64,000 nucleotides of DNA from Phycisphaeraceae bacterium (GCA_020851735.1 JADZCD010000066.1:1-64000), one strand, 5' to 3'; positions 31,622 through 40,508 are shown, counted from the first letter of the stretch. Numbers and translations: made by a program. The notes: generated by a model from the sequence alone, not told the origin.

Positions 31622-33427
31622 CTAGATCTGAAAGCCCCAGCCCTCGGATTCGTCGTCGGAGAAGTCCACGTCGTCCAGGTCCAGGGACTCGCCGACCAGT
31701 TCGCGAGCCCGCTGCAGAGCCCGTTTGGCGCTGGTGAAGATGCCGAATCCGGTTTCGAAAATGTTCTGCCGGCCCAGGGTCTGGTCCAGGCCGAAGGAGG
31801 CGATGACCTGCATCAGCTCCGGCTTGACGCCGCAGAGAATCACCTGCCCGCCGATGTCCTGCATCCGCTGGGCGAAGCGTTCGAGCACGCGCAGGACGGT
31901 GGTGTCGATCCAGTGGGTGCGCTTCATGCGCAGGATGATCACGCGGACGCCCTGTTGGGAGAGATGCTGCAGCTGGTCCTCGAGTTCATCCGCCACGCCG
32001 AAGAACAGGTCGCCTTCCACCTGCAGGAAGATGACTTTCTGCCCGCCCCGGCGATCGGCGATGGGGCGTTCGACGAACGGTCCGGTGCCGGTGCGGACCA
32101 TTTCGGCGATGTGCAGTTCCGAGGCGCGGCGGACGTAGAGCCCGATGTTCAGCAGGACGCCGACGTAGATGGCGTATTGCAGGGGCAGGAGGAGGGCGGA
32201 GGCCAGGGAGGTTAAGCACACGACGGCGTCGGTGCGGCTGGTGCGGGCGATGCGGGCCATGGCGCGCCAGTCGACCAGGCCATAGGCCACCACGAAGAGG
32301 ATGGCGGCCAGGCCGGCCTGGGGGATGTAGCGGGCGGCGTCGCGGAAGAAGATGAAGACCACCAGCACGGTCAGCGAGTTGATCACGCCGGTCAGGCGGG
32401 TTTGTCCGCCGGCGGCGGCGTTTAAGGCTGAGCGGGTGAAGCTGCCTGAGCCGGGGATGTTGCCGAAGAAACTGCCGACGGTGTTGGCCAGGCCCTGGGT
32501 GAAGAACTCCTGGTTGGCGTTGATCCGTTCGCCGCGGCGGCTGGCGATGGACTTGCCGATGGCCACGGTCTCGATCATGCCCAACAGGGCCAGGGCCAGG
32601 GCGCCGGGGGCGAGGGCCTCGATCTGCGCGATGCTCAGCAGGGGCAGGGTTGGGTGCAGCAACTCGTCGCCCGGCGAGGGCAGAGCGCCGATCACCCGCA
32701 CGCCGTCGCCGGTCCAACCGGCGAAGTAGACGACGGCGGCGCTTGTCGCCAAGGCGACCAGCGGGCCGGGGAACAACCGCCAGATCCAGGTGCTGGCGAG
32801 CAAAACCGCCAGCGCGGTTACGCCCAGGAGAACCGCGCGGCTGTCGATCTGATCCAGGTGATAGAGGGTCTGCGCAATGACGTCCATCAGGCCGGGGGAA
32901 AGCACGTGTTCCGTATTGGGCATGCCCAGGAAACCGCGGACTTGTCCGACGGCAATCAGGATGCCGGCGCCGGCGGTGAAGCCGATGATCACGCTTTCGC
33001 TGACGTAGCGGACCAGATTTCCCAGGCGTGCGGCCGCGAAGGCCAGTTGAATCAGGCCCTTAAGCAGCGTCAGGGCGATGACGATCTGCAGGTACGTCGC
33101 GCCGTCGCCGTGGCCCATCAGGCGGGCGGCGGTGGCGGCCACCAAGAGGCTCTGGGTGTTTGTCGGCCCGCTGGCTAAGTGATTGTTGGAGGAGAAAATC
33201 GCGCCCAGGATGCCCTGCACGATGGACGTATACAGCCCGTATTGCGGGGGGACCTGGGCGATGTAGGCATAGGCCATGGCCTGGGGCATTTCGACGGCGG
33301 CCACGGTGATTCCCGCCAGCAGGTCGGCTTTGAGCTTCGATCCCCGATAATGACGGGCGGTGGTCAGGACAGGCTCAAAGGGCTTGCGCAGGAGATCGGT
33401 TAGAGAGTGTCGCAAGATGTTTTTCAT
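31622..33427 (-). CDS. SulP-family anion transporter with STAS domain
   Basis: A 601-residue inner-membrane transporter. The SulP signature region (LLAGITVAAVEMPQAMAYAYIAQVPPQYGLYTSIV) is at about 35-70, ten or more helices run to about 430, IPGSGSFTRSALNAAAGGQTRLTG is near 330, and a C-terminal STAS domain occupies about 455-570 (VIFLQVEGDLFFGVADELE, VIILRMKRTHWIDTTVLRVLERF). Members carry sulfate, bicarbonate or other anions; specificity cannot be read, and no carbonic anhydrase or sulfate-assimilation gene is adjacent. A 30-residue acidic tail follows STAS. Confidence 0.9.
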   Translation of the reverse strand: MKNILRHSLTDLLRKPFEPVLTTARHYRGSKLKADLLAGITVAAVEMPQAMAYAYIAQVPPQYGLYTSIVQGILGAIFSSNNHLASGPTNTQSLLVAATAARLMGHGDGATYLQIVIALTLLKGLIQLAFAAARLGNLVRYVSESVIIGFTAGAGILIAVGQVRGFLGMPNTEHVLSPGLMDVIAQTLYHLDQIDSRAVLLGVTALAVLLASTWIWRLFPGPLVALATSAAVVYFAGWTGDGVRVIGALPSPGDELLHPTLPLLSIAQIEALAPGALALALLGMIETVAIGKSIASRRGERINANQEFFTQGLANTVGSFFGNIPGSGSFTRSALNAAAGGQTRLTGVINSLTVLVVFIFFRDAARYIPQAGLAAILFVVAYGLVDWRAMARIARTSRTDAVVCLTSLASALLLPLQYAIYVGVLLNIGLYVRRASELHIAEMVRTGTGPFVERPIADRRGGQKVIFLQVEGDLFFGVADELEDQLQHLSQQGVRVIILRMKRTHWIDTTVLRVLERFAQRMQDIGGQVILCGVKPELMQVIASFGLDQTLGRQNIFETGFGIFTSAKRALQRARELVGESLDLDDVDFSDDESEGWGFQI

Positions 33428-33751
33428 GGAAGGGAAGAGTCGTAGGCGCGGCCGAGGACGCCGAGAACGCAGAGACGATGGCGCGTGCTCTTGTTTTTAT
33501 GAAATCCGGCGCGGGGGTCTCCGTGATGAATTTTCTAGAACCAATCGTATTTGGATTTCTTGTTTCCAAGCCACAGCATAGCGGAGAGACTGCGGCTATG
33601 GGAGTCGCGGCGGGCGGCGGTTCTGACGGCGGAGGACATCGAGGGTAGAATCCGGCCCCAACACCTCGCCCCCCGGAAGCGCCCCCGGAAGCGCCCCCGG
33701 AAGCACCCCCGGACTCAGCGGCTTCCCCGGTACTTGGCGGAGTATGAAGTC
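33428..33751. other. non-coding region between SulP and ROK genes
   Basis: 324 bases. It holds CCGAGGACG-CCGAGAACG-CAGAGACGA (33452-33478), three loose 9-base units resembling dispersed MITE ends seen in many bacteria, and the GGAAG/C-run array listed below. No gene is seen. Confidence 0.5.
33668..33714. repeat. GGAAG/C-run repeat array upstream of the ROK gene
   Basis: Three to four GGAAGC units with exact 12-base steps. The array is open in the ROK frame as Pro-Arg-Lys-Arg units, so an N-terminal extension cannot be ruled out. Confidence 0.88.
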
Positions 33752-34753
33752 ATGAACTGTTATTTGGGTCTGGATTTAGGCGGAACGAATATCAAAGCAG
33801 GCGTGATCAGCGCCCAGGGGGCTGTGCTTTCCCGCCATTCCTTGCCCACGCCTGCCGCGAAGGGTTTTGAAGCTGTCGCGGAACAGATAGCCCAGGCTGG
33901 TCGGCAGGCCATGGCGCAGGCGGGCGTGACGGTTGGGGACGTGCAGGCGGTGGGCGTGGGGGCGCCGGGCTTGCTGGATCATGAGCGCGGGTTGGTGCTC
34001 GATGCGCCCAATCTGCCCGGCTGGCGCAGCGTGCCGCTGGCGGCGCGGATGACGGCGATCTTAGGACGGCCGACGTATATTGAGAACGACGCCAATGCGG
34101 CGGCCTTCGGCGAGTATTGGGCGGGCGCGGGCCGGGAGTCGAAGGTTCGCCACCTGGTGATGCTCACGCTGGGCACGGGCATCGGCAGCGGGATCGTGGT
34201 GGAAGGGCGCGTGGTTCACGGCGGGTTCGGCATCGCGGGCGAGGCGGGGCACCTGATGATTATTCCCGGTGGTCGGCCCTGCGGGTGCGGGCAGAAAGGG
34301 TGTCTGGAAGCGTATGCCTCAGCCAACGCCACGGCGAAGCGCGCGGTCGAAGCTTTGCAGAGTGGCGCGGCCAGCAGCCTGACGCGAGTGTTGGCTGAGG
34401 GCGGGGTCGAGGCGGTGACGGCGCACCAGGTATTCCAGGCGGCGCTGGCGGGGGACGGGTTGGCGCTGCGTCTGGTGGATGAGACAGCGTATTACCTGGG
34501 CATCGCGTGCATTAATTTCAGCCGGATATTGGACCCCCAGATGATCGTTTTCGCGGGGGGGATGGCTTTGGCGGGGGATTTTCTCTTTGAGCGCATTCGC
34601 GCTGCTTATCGGAATCTGAACTGGTCCCTGGCGGCGGCGGGGCAGGTTCAGATCGTCGGCGCCCGTCTGGGCAACGATGCCGGCATGATCGGTGCGGCTG
34701 GTATCGCCTGGAGCGCCTGCAATGACAGGCCTATTTCTCGGAACCAGGCCTGA
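33752..34753 (+). CDS. ROK-family sugar kinase / glucokinase
   Basis: 333 residues. The ATP site is LGLDLGGTNIKAGV (4-17); GVGAPGLLDHERG, YIENDANAAAFGEYW (catalytic Asp), LTLGTGIGSGIVVEG and the zinc site CGCGQKGCLEAYAS are ROK hallmarks. No DNA-binding domain is present, so it is a kinase, most likely for glucose or a related hexose. ATG 33752 has GGCGGAG 9 bases upstream. An in-frame ORF extends 67 codons further up through a GGAAG/C-run array, but no homologue-like sequence is seen there. The sigma factor gene follows after 103 bases. Confidence 0.9.
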   Translation: MNCYLGLDLGGTNIKAGVISAQGAVLSRHSLPTPAAKGFEAVAEQIAQAGRQAMAQAGVTVGDVQAVGVGAPGLLDHERGLVLDAPNLPGWRSVPLAARMTAILGRPTYIENDANAAAFGEYWAGAGRESKVRHLVMLTLGTGIGSGIVVEGRVVHGGFGIAGEAGHLMIIPGGRPCGCGQKGCLEAYASANATAKRAVEALQSGAASSLTRVLAEGGVEAVTAHQVFQAALAGDGLALRLVDETAYYLGIACINFSRILDPQMIVFAGGMALAGDFLFERIRAAYRNLNWSLAAAGQVQIVGARLGNDAGMIGAAGIAWSACNDRPISRNQA

Positions 34754-34856
34754 GCCTTAAGCACAGCCTGCAAACCGCCGAAAATTGCCATGGAGAGACT
34801 GCATATAAACCGCGCCGCGGTCCGGAGGGGACAACGGCTGCCGCGTCTGGAGTGTT

Positions 34857-35858
34857 ATGGCAGGTTCCGCCGTTAAAACAGGGCTGGCGCTTTATCTAAA
34901 GCAGATAGACGAGGCTCCTTTGCTCACCGCTGAGCAGGAAAAGGAGCTTTGTTGGCGCATCATGCACCAGAATTGCCCCCAGGCCCGCGAGCAGATGATC
35001 CGCTCGAATCTGCGTCTGGTGGTCAATATCTCCAAGCGTTTTTCCAACCGCGGGCTGCCGCTGGCGGACTTGATTGAAGAGGGCAACCTGGGCTTGCTGC
35101 GGGCGGTGGAGGCGTTCGACCCCGAGCAGGGGGCGCGCTTCTCCACGTATGCCTCCTGGTGGATCAAGCAGGCCATCAAACGCGCTTTGATTAACGCCGT
35201 GCAGCCGGTGCACATTCCCGCTTACATGGTGGAGTTGATCGCACGCTGGAAACGGGCGGCCCATGAACTGGAAGAATCGCTGGGGCGCACGCCCAACATC
35301 CAGGAACTGGCCGAGACGATGCAGCTGACGCCCAAGAAGGTGCGCATGATCCGCAAGGCGGTGCGGGCGTTTCAGCGCCCGGCCCAGTCCGGCGGCGGGG
35401 ATAACGACGAAGGCATGGACTTAGCGGAAATTCTGCACGATCACCGCACCTCGCCGCCCGACGAACAGGTGGTCAGCCGCGATGATCTGACGACGATTCG
35501 CGCTCTATTGGAAGCCATCGACGAACGCGAGGCCAACATTCTGCGCCTGCGCTTCGGGCTGACGGGCGACGGTCCGTTGACGCTTAAAGAGGTCGGTGAG
35601 CGTGTGGGGCTGACCCGCGAGCGCGTGCGGCAGATTGAGATCGAAGCCCTGGAAAAACTCTACCGGCGGATGGATAGTCCCAAGCCGATGGCGGCCCACG
35701 CGCACCCGACCCGCCGGCGGCGGCGTGCTTCGGTGGCGACGGAGGCCCGCACCGCCATCGCCTCGCCGGAAGAAGAACCGGCCGCCTATCCCAAGGCAGG
35801 CAAGCCGCCGGTGGGCAAGACCCAGCGCCAGCCGAAGCCGCAGCGCCGCAGCGCTTAA
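34857..35858 (+). CDS. sigma-70 family RNA polymerase sigma factor (group 1/2 type)
   Basis: 333 residues with region 1.2 (ALYLKQIDEAPLLTAEQEKEL), region 2 (NLRLVVNISKRFSNRGLPLADLIEEGNLGLLRAVEAFDP and STYASWWIKQAIKRAL), region 3 and region 4.2 (LTLKEVGERVGLTRERVRQIEIEALEKL). It lacks the long region 1.1 and non-conserved insert of RpoD, so it is either a compact housekeeping or a group 2 sigma. A basic Pro/Arg-rich tail of about 50 residues (RRRRRASVA, QRQPKPQRRSA) is unusual. Ribosome site GGAG lies 5-8 bases before ATG. Confidence 0.9.
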   Translation: MAGSAVKTGLALYLKQIDEAPLLTAEQEKELCWRIMHQNCPQAREQMIRSNLRLVVNISKRFSNRGLPLADLIEEGNLGLLRAVEAFDPEQGARFSTYASWWIKQAIKRALINAVQPVHIPAYMVELIARWKRAAHELEESLGRTPNIQELAETMQLTPKKVRMIRKAVRAFQRPAQSGGGDNDEGMDLAEILHDHRTSPPDEQVVSRDDLTTIRALLEAIDEREANILRLRFGLTGDGPLTLKEVGERVGLTRERVRQIEIEALEKLYRRMDSPKPMAAHAHPTRRRRRASVATEARTAIASPEEEPAAYPKAGKPPVGKTQRQPKPQRRSA

Positions 35859-35888
35859 TTAACGAAAAATTCCCATGGGGTTGGAGGG

Positions 35889-35936
35889 GAGCCACACAGG
35901 GCCGCCTGCAAACGCACGGCGGGCGCTGTGTGCATC
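35889..35936. repeat. CACACAGC hairpin repeat, divergent inverse copy
   Basis: GCCACACAG ... CTGTGTGC with CCGCC/GGCGG inside. On the minus strand the right flank TGTGTGGC-CCC equals that of the copies at 25301 and 26334; the interior is longer. Confidence 0.6.
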
Positions 35937-35969
35937 TGGCTTGAGCCAGGGCGGCGACGAAAAGATGAC

Positions 35970-37082
35970 TTATTGCGGGCGCTTGTAGAACGGCAGGGGT
36001 GTTTCCTGGGCCGGGGTTTTCTGTTCGCCGAGCAGAATTCCGTCGGGATGGGCCTGGCTGTCCACATAGGCCATGGCGATCGGATAGCCCAGCGTCGGCG
36101 AGAGGCACCCGCTGGTCACCTCGCCCACGGTCTGGTCGCCCTGGAGGACCTTCATGCCCTGGCGCGGCGTGCGCTTGCCGTCCAAGCGCAGGCCGACCAA
36201 GCGTCGGACGGGGCCCGCGGCGGCGATTTTCTTTAGTGCTTCCTGACCGATGAAGGGTTCGCCTTCGCTGCCGGCGCCGGCGGGCATCTGGTCCTTGTCC
36301 AGGCTCACGGCAAAGGCCAGGCCCGCGGAGATGGGGTCGATGTCCTCGGACAACTCGTGGCCGTAGAGCGGCATGCCGGCTTCCAGACGCAGGCTGTCGC
36401 GCGCGCCCAGACCGGCCGGCTGGAGCACGGCTTCCTGGTCGCCGGGGCCTTCGCGCAGCCAGAGCTTCATCGCCATGGCGGCCATGTTGCCGGGCATGAT
36501 GATCTCGATGCCGTCCTCGCCGGTGTAGCCGGTGCGGCTGATGATCAGCTTCATGATCAGCAGGTTTTTGATGCAGAAGTGGTAGCGTTTTAAGGAAGGC
36601 ACCTCGCGTGACATGGTGCCCACGACCTCCATGACCTTCGGGCCCTGCAGGGCCACCATGCCGGTGGAGGTGGTCTGATCTTCGATCTTCACGGCCAGGT
36701 CGCCGACGCTGGCCTTTAAGTGGGCCAGGATTTTTTCGCGGTTCGAGGCGTTGACCACCAACAGCCAATAGTCGGCAAAGCGGTAGACGATCACGTCGTC
36801 GCGCACGCCGCCGCGTTCGTTGCAGATCAGGCTGTAACGGCAGCTGAGCTCGGGCATGTCGCTGATGCGGCGGGTCAGCACGCGCTCCAGGAACCGCCGG
36901 GTCTGGCGGCCGGTGAACTTGATCCGTCCCATGTGCGACACGTCAAACAGGCCGGCGGAGTTGCGCACGTGCTTGTGCTCTTCGTGGATCGAGCGGTACA
37001 TGATCGGCATTTCCCAGCCGGCAAAGTCCACGAACTTGGCCCCGTGATCGACGTGTAATTGATAGAACGGCGTGCGGTTCAA
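35970..37082 (-). CDS. gcvT: glycine cleavage system T protein (aminomethyltransferase)
   Basis: Transfers the aminomethyl carbon from the H protein to tetrahydrofolate, releasing ammonia. 370 residues; LHVDHGAKFVDFAGWEMPIMY, GLFDVSHMGRI, RTGYTGEDGIEI, GLGARDSLRLEAGMPLYGHEL and the C-terminal barrel (GEVTSGCLSPTLGYPIAMAYV) all match. It stands alone; gcvH and gcvP are not in the window. The TTG start has GGAAGGAG 5 bases upstream. That ribosome site touches an 8-bp perfect inverted repeat at 37094-37127, a possible control site. Confidence 0.94.
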   Translation of the reverse strand: MNRTPFYQLHVDHGAKFVDFAGWEMPIMYRSIHEEHKHVRNSAGLFDVSHMGRIKFTGRQTRRFLERVLTRRISDMPELSCRYSLICNERGGVRDDVIVYRFADYWLLVVNASNREKILAHLKASVGDLAVKIEDQTTSTGMVALQGPKVMEVVGTMSREVPSLKRYHFCIKNLLIMKLIISRTGYTGEDGIEIIMPGNMAAMAMKLWLREGPGDQEAVLQPAGLGARDSLRLEAGMPLYGHELSEDIDPISAGLAFAVSLDKDQMPAGAGSEGEPFIGQEALKKIAAAGPVRRLVGLRLDGKRTPRQGMKVLQGDQTVGEVTSGCLSPTLGYPIAMAYVDSQAHPDGILLGEQKTPAQETPLPFYKRPQ

Positions 37083-37093
37083 GCGGTCTCCTT

Positions 37094-37127
37094 CCGGTAG
37101 TAACCTTAAGATCGCACAGACTACCGG
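37094..37127 (-). promoter_or_regulatory. inverted repeat at the gcvT ribosome site
   Basis: CCGGTAGT, an 18-base loop, ACTACCGG. On the minus strand the second arm runs into GGAAGGAG, the gcvT ribosome site. It could be a DNA operator or an RNA hairpin limiting translation. It does not resemble the glycine riboswitch. Confidence 0.5.
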
Positions 37128-37145
37128 ATCAGACCCGCCACTTCC

Positions 37146-37190
37146 ACCCCCCGGAAGTGCCCCCCGGAAGTGCCCCTGCCCCCGGAAGAG
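37146..37190. repeat. GGAAG/C-run repeat array
   Basis: Three GGAAGTG/GGAAGAG units with 13 and 18-base steps between gcvT and ftsI. Confidence 0.9.
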
Positions 37191-37268
37191 ATAAGAATAG
37201 AAAAACCGCGCCCGGTTTCTGCAAGCGTGGTGGGTACCGTCGATTTTGGCGGAGGCGGGCGGTGCGGG

Positions 37269-39137
37269 TTAGTCTCGAATGGCCAGCGTGCCCTTGTTTT
37301 GCGCGTTCTTGTCCGTGGGTTCAGGCAGGGGCGGCACGCCCATGTAGGACAGGATTTCCTCGATCACCCGCTTGACGGCGGGGGCGGCCACGGTGCCGCC
37401 GTAGTAACCCTTGGCGGCGTTGGGCCGATGGATGAAACACCCCACGACGATCTGGGGCTTGTCGGCCGGCGCGCCGCCGATGAACGACCCCACGTAGGCG
37501 TTGGGCAGATATCCGCCCCGTTTTAGGTCCGCCACCTGGGCGGTGCCGGTCTTGCCGAAGACCTCGTACATTTTGCTGTTGGCGTTCTGTCCGGTGCCTT
37601 CGGTCACCACTTTGCGCAGGGCTTGGCGAAGAATGCGGCTGGTGGAACGCGAAACCACCTGCTCGCGGATCTGCAGTTCGTCCTGGGCGGGTTCGGCGGC
37701 TTCTTTTTCCCTGGCCAGGATGGTGGGGGTCACCATCAGGCCGTCGTTGATCAGAATGCTCAGCCCGCGCACCAGTTGCAGGGGCGTGACGCCGATTTCC
37801 TGGCCCATCGGCACGCTGGTTTCCGAGTAATGGTTCCACTTAGCCAACGGACGCACCAGCCCGGGCGATTCACCGGGCAGGCGGCTGTTGGTCGGCTTGC
37901 CGAAGCCCATCGCGGAGACGGCGGCAAACAAGCGTTTTTCGCCCAAACGCTGGCCGACCACCGCCATGCCGATGTTGCTGGATTTAGTCAGCACCTGTTC
38001 GAAGGTCAACAGGCCGTACCCGTGCGCGTCGCGCAGCCGCCGACCTTCGGGGGATACATAGAAACCCTCGTGGCAGTCGATCAGTTCCTCCGGCCGGGCC
38101 AGGCCCCACTCGACGGCAAAGGCCCAGATGAACGGCTTGAACGTCGACCCGGGCTCGAACACGTCCGTCACGCAGCGATTGCGCCGGCGGACGGCGGTGG
38201 AGACCGACAGATCGTTGGGGTCAAACTCCGGGTAGTTGGCCATGGCCAGGATTTCGCCGGTGCTGGGCACCATGACGATCAACTGTCCGCTCTCGGCGCC
38301 GTACTGCCGGCAGGCGGCGCCCAGCTGTTCCTGGGCGATGGCCTGCACCACGGCGTCCAGGCTCAGTTGCACCGCTTTGCCGGCCTGGGGCAGCTGGTAG
38401 CTTTGGCTTTCAATCCACAGCGGCATGCGGTTGGCGGCCCGCACATAGGACAGTCCGCCGGAGCGGCCCTGCATGAAGGATTCGTAAAGCTTTTCGATGC
38501 CTTCGAGGCCTTGGCCGTCGCGGCCCACAAAGCCCACCACCTGGCCGGCCAGCGGGCCTAAGGGATAGTGCCGGACCAGATGCGTTTCCCAGCCTAAGCC
38601 GGGCAGATTAAAGCCCTCGAGCTGCTGCACCCGCTCGTCGCTTAGGGACTCATCGAGCACGATGAAACGATTCTGGGGCTGACGGGAAAGGCGTTGGAGA
38701 ATCCACTGCGGGTCGTAGCCGAAATGCTGGCCCACCTGCTGGGAGAAGGTCCAGAAGTCTTCGATGATCTTCGCATCCACGTACAGGCGATAGGCCACGC
38801 CCGTGGTGGCCACCACGCGGCCTTTGCGATCCAGAAGCGAGCCCCGCCGGCCGGCCAGATCCACCAGGCCCTGCTGCTGGACCCGGACGAGTTGGGAGAT
38901 TTCCAGCTGCGGAGAGACTTGGAGATAGACCACCCGCGCGAGCAAACCCACAAAGCCCACGGTCATCGTGATCACCATGGCGGTGGCGAGCATGGTGAAT
39001 CGCCGGAAGCGGATCTGGGCCAACTGCAGACCGCGGGTGGCTTCGGTGAAGCCCGGGTGGGCGGGAGAGGCGGTGGGGGTGGTGGTGAGGGGGGGGGCGT
39101 TGTCTTGCGGATTTGGCGACGGGGAGGCTTGCGTCAC
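37269..39137 (-). CDS. ftsI: septal peptidoglycan transpeptidase (PBP3/FtsI)
   Basis: Class B penicillin-binding protein that cross-links septal peptidoglycan. A Pro/Thr-rich cytoplasmic tail, a transmembrane helix (47-69), a pedestal with RGSLLDRKG (about 98-106) and the transpeptidase domain: Ser331 in STFK, SSN at 386-388, KTG at 529-531. 622 residues; no PASTA domains. The GTG start has GGAGGAAT 6 bases upstream, overlapping the FtsL stop two bases away. It is the last gene of the rsmH-LysM-ftsL-ftsI cluster. An intact FtsI implies a peptidoglycan wall, in line with present understanding of planctomycetes. Confidence 0.95.
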   Translation of the reverse strand: MTQASPSPNPQDNAPPLTTTPTASPAHPGFTEATRGLQLAQIRFRRFTMLATAMVITMTVGFVGLLARVVYLQVSPQLEISQLVRVQQQGLVDLAGRRGSLLDRKGRVVATTGVAYRLYVDAKIIEDFWTFSQQVGQHFGYDPQWILQRLSRQPQNRFIVLDESLSDERVQQLEGFNLPGLGWETHLVRHYPLGPLAGQVVGFVGRDGQGLEGIEKLYESFMQGRSGGLSYVRAANRMPLWIESQSYQLPQAGKAVQLSLDAVVQAIAQEQLGAACRQYGAESGQLIVMVPSTGEILAMANYPEFDPNDLSVSTAVRRRNRCVTDVFEPGSTFKPFIWAFAVEWGLARPEELIDCHEGFYVSPEGRRLRDAHGYGLLTFEQVLTKSSNIGMAVVGQRLGEKRLFAAVSAMGFGKPTNSRLPGESPGLVRPLAKWNHYSETSVPMGQEIGVTPLQLVRGLSILINDGLMVTPTILAREKEAAEPAQDELQIREQVVSRSTSRILRQALRKVVTEGTGQNANSKMYEVFGKTGTAQVADLKRGGYLPNAYVGSFIGGAPADKPQIVVGCFIHRPNAAKGYYGGTVAAPAVKRVIEEILSYMGVPPLPEPTDKNAQNKGTLAIRD

Positions 39138-39139
39138 GG

Positions 39140-39442
39140 TTATTCCTCCACGTCCGGAGAATGGACGACGTCCAGATCGTTGGTCGATTCCTGATTCTGA
39201 GCCTGGATGGGCCGGAATTTCGTAGGCAGAGCGGTGACCTTGTCGCGCAACGTTTTGGGCTGGAGCTTATAGGCGATTTCCGCCTGGAGCTGCCAGAGCT
39301 TGCGCTGGGCCTGGTCGATTTCCCGATGGGCGGTCACGAGGCGGTGGGCGGATTCAAACTGCTGTTGACGAAAGACCAGCAGCATCGTCCCGGCCACGAA
39401 GGACGCCACGATCAGGAACATCAATTTGGCTTGGAGTGACAT
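39140..39442 (-). CDS. ftsL: cell division protein FtsL-like
   Basis: 100 residues: a short cytoplasmic start, one transmembrane helix (about 7-24, LMFLIVASFVAGTMLLVF) and a heptad-rich coiled coil (about 26-65, with QAQRKLWQLQAEI). Size, topology and position directly before ftsI identify FtsL, which bridges FtsB/FtsQ to FtsI/FtsW. Sequence conservation in the family is always low, so the call rests on layout and context. Confidence 0.85.
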   Translation of the reverse strand: MSLQAKLMFLIVASFVAGTMLLVFRQQQFESAHRLVTAHREIDQAQRKLWQLQAEIAYKLQPKTLRDKVTALPTKFRPIQAQNQESTNDLDVVHSPDVEE

Positions 39443-39476
39443 GGCTTGGTTGTCAGACCAGGGATATTCGTATCTG

Positions 39477-39506
39477 ACAAAAGCGCCGCTCCCTGGCAGC
39501 GGCGCC
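39477..39506 (-). terminator. possible terminator between LysM and ftsL genes
   Basis: 8-bp stem GCGCCGCT/AGCGGCGC with a 7-base loop, then TTTTGTCAG on the minus strand. The T-run is short, so it may only attenuate transcription within the cluster. Confidence 0.5.
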
Positions 39507-39533
39507 CCTTGACGGCTGATTCAGTCTCCACCG

Positions 39534-40508
39534 CTAGCGGGGGATCTTGAGCACTTGCCCGATCTGCAGCTTGGCGGCGTCCGGGCCGATGATCGCCTTG
39601 TTGGCGGCCTGGATCTCGTGCCACCGCTTGCCATCCCCGTAGACCTTCTGAGCGATGGCGTAAAGGGTGTCGTTGGCCTTAACGGTGTAATTAGAGCTGG
39701 CCTCGGCGGGCTTTTCTTTCTTTGGCGTTTTTTCGACGACGACCGCCACCGTAGTCCCCCCGGAAGCCGCCCCGGAAGTACCCCCGGAAGTGGCGGGGGT
39801 GGTGATTTCTTTGGTGGGCTGGCGGTCGGAGGTTGAGGCGAGCTGTACCGCGGCGGGCTGGGGCGCGGCGGGCAGGATGAGCACCATGCCGATTTTCAGT
39901 TCGTCGGGGGACTTAAGCTGGGCTTTGTTGGCCTCGAAGAGTTCCTTGTGCCGGCTGGATGAACCTAAGTGTTTTTGGGCCAAGGAATAAAGCGTGTCGC
40001 CGGTGTCCACGGTTATGGTCTTGACCGGTTGGCGGACAGAGACGGTTGCAGGTTGCTTAGCTAATGTCACAACGTTACTTACAGCGTTTGTCGGCAAGGT
40101 CACGTCGCCGCCGACGGTCGGGCGCTTGGCGGTGGCATCGGCGATGGCCTGATCGGCTGCGGGGTTAGCTTTGACTTCGGGGGCAGGGGCCTGGACGGCG
40201 GGCGCGGCGTTGGCCTGCTGTTCCGCGGCGGGGGGCTGCTGGGCGGCGTCGGCCACGATGCGGTTGATTTCCGTGGGTGTGGGAATGGGCTGATTGACGC
40301 GAGGTTTGGGGCGATTTTCGATAGGCGCTGCCGGCTGCCAGGATTCCGTCTGCCGGACATTGATGTTTTCCTGGACGCCCGGAGCGAACTGCCGCAGGGG
40401 CAGCGGGGCCTCCTGAGCAGGAACGACCAGGAGATCGCTGACCACAATACCGATCAGCAGAATAATGCCCATCCCCGCCAGCAACCCGATCTTAGTCTCG
40501 CGTGTCAT
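39534..40508 (-). CDS. membrane-anchored double-LysM protein in division cluster
   Basis: 324 residues: an N-terminal transmembrane helix (about 7-24), a long Pro/Ala/Gln linker, LysM 1 (165-213, DTLYSLAQKHLG) and LysM 2 (273-322, DTLYAIAQKVYG ... LQIGQVLKIP). LysM binds the N-acetylglucosamine parts of peptidoglycan, so the protein should tie membrane to wall at the division site. Residues 238-252 (PATSGGTSGAASGGT) are encoded by three GGAAG/C-run units with 12-base steps. It occupies the slot between rsmH and ftsL, 51 bases after rsmH. Confidence 0.88.
   Translation of the reverse strand: MTRETKIGLLAGMGIILLIGIVVSDLLVVPAQEAPLPLRQFAPGVQENINVRQTESWQPAAPIENRPKPRVNQPIPTPTEINRIVADAAQQPPAAEQQANAAPAVQAPAPEVKANPAADQAIADATAKRPTVGGDVTLPTNAVSNVVTLAKQPATVSVRQPVKTITVDTGDTLYSLAQKHLGSSSRHKELFEANKAQLKSPDELKIGMVLILPAAPQPAAVQLASTSDRQPTKEITTPATSGGTSGAASGGTTVAVVVEKTPKKEKPAEASSNYTVKANDTLYAIAQKVYGDGKRWHEIQAANKAIIGPDAAKLQIGQVLKIPR
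39753..39790. repeat. GGAAG/C-run repeat inside the LysM gene
   Basis: Three units, 12-base steps, translated as Thr-Ser-Gly-Gly (a different frame from the lipoprotein and kinase copies). Confidence 0.9.

Noticed and set aside
33551-33751. N-terminal extension of the ROK kinase through the repeat array
   Set aside because: It stays open because the units step by 12 bases, but the kinase fold starts at MNCYLGLDLGGTN with its own ribosome site. Kept only as a remote possibility.
33744-33755. Three-codon mini-ORF (M-K-S) overlapping the ROK start
   Set aside because: The ribosome site GGCGGAG is only one base from its ATG but well spaced for the ROK ATG, so the mini-ORF is unlikely to be translated.
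37083-37268. Glycine riboswitch upstream of gcvT
   Set aside because: No tandem aptamer core could be recognised. The region is short and partly filled with GGAAG/C-run repeats.
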